A stretch of DNA of 64,000 nucleotides from Holothuria scabra (taxonomy: Eukaryota > Echinodermata > Holothuroidea > Aspidochirotida > Holothuriidae): assembly GCA_037179385.1 (NCBI GenBank), contig CM074179.1, positions 1,798,001 through 1,862,000 of the forward strand, in the 5' to 3' direction. The notes below the pieces were generated by a model, which saw only the letters and a list, made by a program, of their open reading frames with translations, searched no databases and was not told the origin of the DNA. Positions 56,445 through 64,000 of this stretch are shown here, one piece after another; the stretch's first letter is position 1, and each line of letters begins with the position of its first letter. The translations under genes and the position numbers were made by a program.

Positions 56445-58848
56445 ATGGAGTGCAAGCCAGCCAAAGAGATATCTTTGAAGGAAATGAAGGGGAAGTCACT
56501 TACGAAGAATTTTAGGTTGCTGATGGAAAACTCGTCTGGAGATGAATTTGATGACTTTGAGTTGTCAGATGAAAGTGACAGAGAGCAGTTACCAGAACCC
56601 GAAGTGGAAAGACCTGTCTCCTCTGATGGGGAACCAGAGGATTCCAGTGGAGATATGTCATCACATATTGAAGTCCCTAAGACTGTTGTCCCTCTGCGAA
56701 CAAGCCTGAAGAAGAAAAATTCAACTAAGGAGAAAATTCCAAATCTATAATATTACCCAGCCCTTTCAAATTTGGGCCAGGTTTATTTCACGCTAGATGT
56801 TTACGGGTGGACAAAACCACCGTCTTTCATCAATGTGGAACCCTTTCAAGGACACCACATGGACCAGATTTCATCAGTATCTCCACAACAACCACAGTAG
56901 AATACTTCATGTTTTTTCTTGAAGGCTATTCAGAGAAATGGGCAAGGAGACCAACAAGAACTTGGCAAAAGCATCACAGAGGCAAACATCGGAAGAAGAA
57001 ATAAGAGCATGGTTATGCATGAGGATAGTTATGGGGGCCTATCACAGGATTTGATGTGATTGTCCAACACCATGAAGTTGGTGTTGGGACATTTTGTGCC
57101 AAACGTACAATCAGATACCATATGGTCGATCGAAGTAGAACATTGTCCCCTGTTTTTGCATGAGAGAGGGGCTCTGTGAAAGAGCATAAGGTGATTCCCA
57201 CAAAGATGCAGTGCAGAGGAAAAAAGAGAAAGAGAAGCCCTTAACCCTGCCGTCTCCCTTTCAGCTATGTAATAGGCACTTGCATCCTTGTACTTTCTGG
57301 AGCAGATTCGTGTTGCGAAAAATGCCACATACTCATCGGATAAAACCGTTCAAGAGATGTTGTATGTGATATCTTGGGTCTTGGAAGTTGACAACGTGAA
57401 GGACCTTCCAAATCCAGATCACTTTTCCCAGATGTTTGATGAGATCAGCGATTGTACAATGTTGACCAATTGGCTATCCATGCACGGTACTTGAATTGTG
57501 ATGGTGACCTCTCAGTGAAACTTCCGAAGATTGTTGATGTTTTGCAGCCTGAAATAGATGCCATAGCAAGAGCTGCCAGGGGTGGTGATGGTGATCCTCT
57601 TTTGAGGCAGGGTTACATCTTTCAATGCTGAGGTAATCACAAAAAGGGTCAAGGAATACATCGAGAAAACAGATATTGATATGCAAAGAATGAGGGGGTT
57701 GGAACATCTGGAGCTTCTGTGATAACTGGAAAGAATATTGTAGTTGAGAGACTGAAAGATGATGTTCCCTGCCTAATTGGTGTACACTGCATTGCCCATC
57801 GTTTGAATCTTCCCTCTTTTCCAGCTGGAAATCGTGTCAACGATGTTGACCAGTTTGAAAATATCCTTAGACACTTGTTTGACTTTTTTGATAATAGAAA
57901 TGTAAGAACTGCAGAATTTCTGGTTGTCCAAAACATTCTGCTGCCTGAGAAGGAAAATGAAGGGAAAAGTAACACCCCTGGAAAGCTTCTTGAGCCATCT
58001 ACAACCACATGGTTGTCAATTGGGAACATTGCAGAAAGGAAAAAGAAAGCTTTCGACGATCTGATTGTAACCTTTCCGAGGGAAGGCACTGAAGGGCAGA
58101 TGCTAGGGCTCTGGGACTGAATAGGCTGTTCACTACATAAAAACTTACTGCTAGTATGCTCCTGCTGTGTGATGTTCTCCCACACATCAATTCTTTATGC
58201 AATGAACTTGTTACATCCACCATCACTACTCTGAGAACTCTGAACGAAACTGTTGAGGTTAATCTGGCAAGGCTCCTGGCCATTGCAAAACCAGGCCCTC
58301 AAAATCCATCTGAAAAACATTTCAGGGATAATATCAAAGGGAAGTACAATGATGCTGTTACTGCAAACCTCAAAGATCGATTCAATAAAGATGATGATCA
58401 GGGTACGAGTTTGCTTCTCTCATTCTTCAATCCTTCTGGGTATCCATTCAACACCTGCAAGCGGGTTGTCAAACTAAGGAAAAGATACAGTCACTGCTGC
58501 ACATGGCTTCTTTGCAGCTTCTAACGTGTTAGGAACTCTTGACGAATGCAACAAGAGTGGCTTTCTTTCAAGAACTACATCAAGCAGGTTTCTGATATGT
58601 CCGACACAGACCTCATTCAGAATTTGTGCACAAAATCCCAACTTCAGTCAACTTACAAAAATCCTGAGGGTCATACTGTCTACTAACACACTGATCCAGA
58701 CAGAACTTTCTCCCAAATGAAGCTTGTTAAAACTAAGGTGAGAAACAGAATGGCAGAACAGACACTTGATGCAATTCTTAGGGCTTTGATGAAAAGTGCC
58801 CACTTGGAAAATTTCCCTTTCAGAAGAGCAGTGCAACTCTTGGGTTAG
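56445..58848 (+). pseudogene. hAT-superfamily transposase relic (ZNF862-like)
   Basis: The N-terminal 101 codons (56445-56750) are intact and acidic (FDDFELSDESDREQLPEPEVE). Further on, in shifting frames, follow ASLYFLEQIRVAKNATYSSDK, WLSMHGT and ISFNAEVITKRVKEYIEK. DVPCLIGVHCIAHRLNL with the CxxH motif of hAT catalytic domains lies at about 57760-57810, then FENILRHLFDFFDN and LEPSTTTWLSIGNIAERKKK. PHINSLCNELVTST lies at 58177-58218. The C-terminal dimerisation signature is DRTFSQMKLVKTKVRNRM at about 58698-58752, then FRRAVQLLG. The order is that of domesticated-looking hAT proteins related to ZNF862/KIAA1586. There are at least six stops or frameshifts. Terminal repeats were not found. 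Confidence 0.78.
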
Positions 58849-61079
58849 GAAGAAAAATCGTAGGCTTACACACTACTAAGTGGTCAGAGGTAGCAATCAT
58901 GGCTGCATATTCAGTGAAAGGAATGCATTATGTAATAATAAACCTGAATAAAAGGAAGAAAACGCACAATTCATTATGATTCTAGTCTTCATTAAACAGT
59001 GTTTAATTAAGAGCTAAGTAATTCATCTGTTCATCTAAAATTTTCATCTCACCCTACCTGGTATGTTACAAACTTTGAAAGATTTTTTTTTTTTTTTTTT
59101 TTGATGAATTGAAAACTTTTAAACGTGAAATCCCTAAATTGTAGGCTGTGTACCGACAACTCGACACACTCAAAAGTGCCGTTTCCTGCCATATGAGGGC
59201 TTTTCAACTCCCAAAATTTTCGTGTACGCTCCGCGCCAACCGATGGTGGCGCTCCGCTTAGATATGCCAAGTTCAACATGGGCATATTGTAGAACACAGA
59301 TCATACATGGGAACTTTTACTGAAAATGGTTGATCTGTCATGGAATGTTTTAATGGAAAACAATCTCTATCAATCGGAAAAAAAGACTCACCATTTAACA
59401 ACACAATGACTTTCACCAACAACTAAATTGCAGCGTCGTTCATAACCTCATTTTGAAGAAATTCTTCCCTTGGTACTAAGAAGAATTTCAGGGTTTTCAC
59501 ATGGCACACAGTCTCTATGAAATCATCTGTTAATTCAGTTATTATGGACTCTGCCTCTATGTCAAGCTGATGGGCTCTTTTCACTTGATCTCTTGCTTAT
59601 GCAAGGATTGTCTTCTGTTCCAAATTTGGATAAACTTTTACATAAATAATCATGGCAAAATGGTGTTCACTAGTAAACTAAGCTTTTCCCAAAACCAGTT
59701 GGTAGGCATTTAAATGTGCCATAGCCTCGAATACGTGCATCCAGTACTTGGTCTTGTTCTGGCTAAAGCCTGTCAATTTTCAGGATGTCACATGCATACT
59801 TCTTAGCCACCTGGACAAGATCGTTATCGGGATGGGCTGTAGCCACGGTGGTTTCCCAATGGTGAATTAATGCAAATAAGAAAACACTTTTGGTGGATTT
59901 ATTTACCTATTTTGCACGTACTTTAATATAAACAAACATTTTGGTTTCTCAGAGGGTCAAGCCTCTCTTCCCAAACTGCAATTTTGGTACAGGGGTACCG
60001 AAATTCTCAAGTGGCACAGCTAATTCAAACAAAATTACCAAAGCTTAAACTACACAGTAAAGGTACTGACAGTGATTTGATTATATAAATTGAGTTTTTC
60101 TATACTCACCTTGAAGCAACAAACTGAGACTGTATCTGGATAAGGATGAATTTCAGACAACTGTGGGAGGGGCTTCAGGTTAAGAGAATTTGTACTTTTT
60201 GGGGTAAGAGAACTGGGCCTTTAAACATACTGTAAAGTACAGTGAAACAGCAGAAGTGCTAATATGGTGTTCTGGCTGATTTAATGTAATGTCAGCAGTT
60301 TTAGTAAACACCATGTACTTAAATTTATATTTATTAGCAGTTGTAATGATGTGAAACGATAGAGGTATTTTAAAAGGCAGCAATATCAAGAATTTTCTGG
60401 TTTTCGCTTAAGGCGCCGAAAACTTCCTCACTTAACTTTTCGTCATAGTGGGCTCGAGAATTATTTATTACTTTAGTACACTTTACTTTAGTACATTTTA
60501 CTTTAGTTCAGAATAAAAGGCTATATATGGTGGCTAACTGCATGGTATTGACGGTGTTGCATAATTGTTCCCACGCTGTAGCATAAACTTGTGTGGGGTT
60601 GTAAATCTGATGGGTTATTGACAATGAACACGGGTTTACTGTAGTACAAGTAATAAACATACCTTTACACAGCAGTTGTAGCACTAGTGAAGGTCCATTG
60701 ACCATTCCTTTAGTATATTCGGCTTACCTTTAAATGCGCACCTAAGAGCTCTAGTACCACTTTAATTAAGATGTCAGTTACCATGTAATTTCCCACAACC
60801 GTTTCTCTTAATTGTTGCGTGGGTTCAGTTGGACCTATTGAGGCATTACCTTCTATAATTTGGCCCTCAACTTAATAGAAATTTCTCACGACTCCCGCCT
60901 TGCTATCCTTTTAGTAGGAATTGACAACCCGTTCGGTCTTTTTTACCCTTTCTTTTATGTAGTTTTACCCCAACATCGATTCTATGTCTAACTTGATGAC
61001 ACTATATAACACATTTGTGTTGGTATGTTGTGAAATACCATCTAACTATGGAAGGGACTCGTTTGGGCTAGCCGGAGTT
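58849..61079. other. No gene recognised
   Basis: A 20-base T run lies at about 59083-59102 and short GTACATTTTACTTTAGTAC-like repeats near 60475-60505. I see no conserved protein or RNA gene. Confidence 0.4.
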
Positions 61080-61800
61080 CGTTGGGGTGTGGTTGTAGGG
61101 ACATCCTCTAGTGTAGTTGCCATTGGACTTCGGTGTGGATTTTGTGGTTGTCTACAGTACCTGGGCATTATGACCTGGTCGGTTGCAATTTCTACAGATG
61201 GGAAGCCCATCTTGTGTAAATTTGTCGGTCATCCTTCTACGAGCAGGTGTTTGTGCTGGTGGGGTAGACAAAGATTTGCCCATTTGCCTTTTCATGTAAG
61301 AAAGGGCAAGTTCCATGGTTCGTTGCCACTCATGAGAAGTAGTAGAACTAGGCATTGGAGAAGAATACTGTTGCATCCCACCCCCAGTTACATCCTCTGT
61401 ATCACCAATCCTTTTAGCTTCTTCTAGCTCAAGAGCCTCGACTTTTATTTGGGGGTAGTGATGGCATCCCTTTTCCTCACCTCTTTCAACTCCGTTCTTA
61501 TGGTATGGCTTTGAATGCCATCACAAATTTATCCTGTTCTGCCTGCATTGGCTAAAGAATGAGGGTATCTTAAGGCAACACATGTTAACAACTCTTCTAG
61601 ACACGGGGAATACTGCCGTTTACTCTCATACCTGTGCTGGCATCTAGCATAAAATTCACCCATCAGCTGTATCAAAGGTATGTAGGCACCATAGATTGTT
61701 TCTAAGTGGTCGAGCACTCCCTCCAAAGTCGATCTCTTTGTTTCTTCCAGAACCAACACCTCTCCGCGGGGTTCTCCAAGTTTTCATTGCAGCTTTGAGG
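61080..61800 (-). pseudogene. LTR-retrotransposon gag relic
   Basis: On the minus strand GVLDHLETIYGAYIPLIQLM, EFYARCQHRYESKRQYS and LEELLTCVALRYPHSL (61730-61560) match the gag core of gypsy-type elements. Further on, RTMELALSYMKRQ and a zinc knuckle ICRNCNRPGHNAQ (61210-61160) occur, in which the last Cys of CX2CX4HX4C is lost. Stops and a frame change separate the two blocks. No pol or LTR follows, so this is an isolated fragment. Confidence 0.68.
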
Positions 61801-61863
61801 CTACCCACACATTTTCCCCAACTAGGATCACTGGAACTAACAGGACCCCCTACAAATTATAGC

Positions 61864-62166
61864 ACGCCAAAAGGCTCACCAAATATGATGTTCTAAAAAT
61901 ACACGTTCATGTACTAAAATTACACTTTCATGTACCAAAAATATGCAATGATGTACTAACTTCATACGATCATAATGTAAAATTTACACTATCATGTACT
62001 TAAACAATAAGTTCTACATGTTAAATGTTACGATGTACATGTAAAATCACACGTTGTACATTTACCAACACACGTTGTACATCTAAAAACACACGTTGTA
62101 CATGTAAAAAAGGAAGATGTTATTATTGTCTCTTCCGCACGCCATACAGAGTGAGCCTTTCGGCGT
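61864..62166. mobile_element. ~300-bp MITE with tandem internal repeats
   Basis: The ends are ACGCCAAAAGGCTCAC (61864-61879) and, inverted, GTGAGCCTTTCGGCGT (62151-62166), 15 of 16 matching. Inside are tandem-like units around TTCATGTACTAAA and then three of ACACGTTGTACAT plus about eight bases. It is non-coding; ORFs such as 62025-62384 only translate the repeats. Confidence 0.6.
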
Positions 62167-62175
62167 ACCACAAGT

Positions 62176-62345
62176 CCGCCAAAAGGCTCACCGAATGCGA
62201 TTTAGTACAAGTTAACGTTCATGTACTGACTGCTTACGATCATGTACTGATTTCATACGTTCATTTACTGTTTGCTTACGTACATGTACTGATTTCATAC
62301 GATCATGTACTAAATATATACGTTCATCAGTACATGTCCTTACAG
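62176..62345. mobile_element. Second, one-ended copy of the same MITE family
   Basis: CCGCCAAAAGGCTCACCGAA (62177 on) repeats the left end of the neighbouring element. It is followed by units of TTACGATCATGTACTGA and TTCATACGTTCAT. No matching right end was seen, so it is truncated. Confidence 0.45.
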
Positions 62346-62628
62346 TACTACAATGTGTCCCCAAAACGTGCAAATACTGCTTAGGCAGTTACAGGCAAAA
62401 CAGGTACGCTGAAGAAGTCTCGGGCTGTTTTAATTAACGTTTATTTACAGAGAAAAAGCAAATTCATGAAGCAAAATATGCTTCCGTTCTTGACAAGTGC
62501 GTTTCATGTTTCATTCACAGGACACCGAGAAGAAAACTGTACTCAAAGAGAGCATAGAAAGGCTTCTTATTGTGGATTACTAACGGGCAACGACAAAAAC
62601 CTTTTTCTTCTTTTTTCTTATTCCACAG

Positions 62629-62883
62629 ATCGAAGGCATGAAAGGGAGTTCTCGAAGCGCATTGACAGGTTCCAACACACTATCAAGTAAGGCATCATCA
62701 GTCTTCCCCAAACAAACTATTGCAAAAGTTCAGGGAAAGAGAGGATGAAGTACTTGTGCTTCACTTTGAAGATTTCGTTAACGAAAGTACGACACAGCAG
62801 CACAAGTAGCAGAGCGGCTCAAGAAACACCCAACAATATATGAAGCCTTGGCAAGGAAATTTACAGTCGAACAATCAGGAAAG
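62629..62883 (+). pseudogene. Frameshifted coding stretch, unknown family
   Basis: Between an acceptor (TTATTCCACAG) and a donor (GTATCG) the plus strand encodes, in three successive frames, RRHEREFSKRIDRFQHTI, then SSPNKLLQKFREREDEVLVL and HFEDFVNES, then YDTAAQVAERLKKHPTIYEA and KFTVEQSGK. The three pieces read as one charged, helical protein broken by two one-base shifts. The family is not recognised; a transposon-associated or host regulatory protein are both possible. Confidence 0.35.
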
Positions 62884-64000
62884 GTATCGCTTACCTAATC
62901 AAAAAACTTGTTGTACAATTAGAAAGCCAAAAGGCTTAGTGGTTCCTTGCCATATGATATATTGTAAGCATGGGATCCCTCACAAATTCTGAGGCATACT
63001 AGTAGGGATGAAATCTTTTGATCTTGTGACCCAAAATTACCTTTCACCTTCAGTTTCAAACAGTAGGGAGCAACTACCTAAAAGACCAGCGTGTAAATAT
63101 GAGCAATTCACAAGCTGAGTATGAGATCCCTCCACAGTTCAATATCCACAAAAAATGTCTTGTCTACAAAGTTTTGCCCTTTTGTGACCTCAAACTTTGA
63201 CCTCTACAAACAAGAGAAATCTCTCACGCAGTTATGATGCTGGTAACATCTGCTGTCTAATAACTTGATAAAGAGGCATTTTTAATACATGCTCATTTAA
63301 ATCATAATTTAAGGTATTGAGGATAGCTCTCTATATGTCTCTATGATCCAAAAAATTGACTGCACATTGAGGTTAGTGTTCGAACAAGCCCTAACAGTCA
63401 TCAATGCACTGGAACATACCGTAGAAACATCTCAACAGAAAGGTGTACCTTGGCTATTGGTCGCAGCCATTTTGTATGTTTCTTGGTTTAATGCCCTGCC
63501 CAATGATTATGATGTCCTTGAAAATTAACAAAAAATGGGGACATTATAAATCCAGAAATTTACAAGGTTTGTAATTTACCTTAAATTGTCTCCTTGTAGG
63601 AACACCACATAACAGAGCACAAGACAGGCGTCCTTTGTTTGATACACAGTAGATACTATTATGCTTGCTTTGATTACCTGAACAACAGTACTTTCTGAAA
63701 AATAAGCCTTACTGAGGGGACAAATAAGTGTCAGACACTATCTCTACACAAGTGGTTAAGTCCATTGAGCTGTATGATTTAATGAGAAATCCTTCAGGAC
63801 AGTGTGGCAGTCAACTGCGAAAAATTAGGTAAGATAACAGTGACCAACAATTTTCACAGAGTCTGGTGGGCCAGTTATAATTTGATTCGTTTAATAAGAC
63901 TATCTCATTTGAAGCATGCTCAAGGGTATTTGATTCAAATGATCAATTATTTAGTTCTTTTTATTAAACTAATTACCACTGGTGTATTTAATAATTTAAA
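62884..64000. other. No gene recognised
   Basis: Contains CTCAAACTTTGACCTC near 63190, an inverse relative of the 13.2-13.8-kb repeat. The 61-codon ORF at 63343-63528 (plus) has no motif or splice support. Confidence 0.35.

Noticed and set aside
57474..58283. Minus-strand ORFs up to 178 codons
   Set aside because: They are antisense shadows of the hAT relic, whose motifs read on the plus strand.
60984..61427. 147-codon plus-strand ORF
   Set aside because: It is antisense to the gag relic on the minus strand, where recognisable gag motifs lie.
1..64000. tRNA, rRNA or snRNA genes
   Set aside because: No stretch shows a convincing cloverleaf with GGTTCGAATCC-type arm or a known snRNA core when read by eye; a tRNAscan or Rfam run would be decisive.

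Overview
The window looks like nuclear DNA of an animal, most likely a marine invertebrate deuterostome and possibly an echinoderm. It has spliced genes with GT/AG introns of 0.4-1.5 kb. It carries many decayed metazoan-type transposons and an AT-rich background with many poly(G)/poly(C) runs. AGGCCTAGGCCT-type palindromes recur, which I associate with echinoderm genomes. The species assignment is inference. I found no rRNA, tRNA, CRISPR or bacterial-type operon.

Two genes look like host genes. Both encode small proteins of the 'P2X7-like' cytoplasmic C-terminal (ballast) domain family. One is on the minus strand (two exons, 2405-3808). The other is on the plus strand (three exons, 39954-42861). 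Splice phases close exactly in both. The plus-strand gene has an in-frame TAG before its first conserved motif, and a duplicated, promoter-like palindromic module lies just upstream of it.

Region by region: 4241-8696 is bounded by long inverted arrays of AATGGT/ACCATT-type repeats (foldback-like). 9980-11820 is a degenerate ~105-bp satellite-like array. 14160-22630 holds minus-strand exons plus a ~2.1-kb broken transposon-type ORF (20001-22143). 24236-26430 holds a Ty3/gypsy integrase relic followed by a jockey/CR1-like LINE relic. 26430-37250 is a nest of retroposons: a SINE-like family with an internal 18-bp VNTR, an RNase H-bearing LINE with one of those elements inserted in it, a broken piggyBac transposase, and a second dispersed repeat. 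42186-43608 has two non-autonomous DNA elements, one a hAT-type MITE with a perfect 8-bp target duplication.

The right half is dominated by transposase-derived sequences. A spliced THAP/Kolobok-like transposase gene (46333-52200, minus) keeps its splice sites but has several frameshifts. A Tx1-like LINE copy with ORF1, endonuclease, RT and 3' tail, internally deleted (52297-55240, minus), is followed by a decayed hAT transposase (56445-58848, plus), a gypsy gag relic (minus, ~61.1-61.8 kb), a MITE with tandem internal repeats (61864-62166), and a short broken coding stretch of unknown family (62629-62883). The SINE-like family shares its last ~70 bases with the Tx1-like LINE tail, so the LINE is its probable mobilising partner. 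All functional statements rest on motif recognition by eye; no database search was run.
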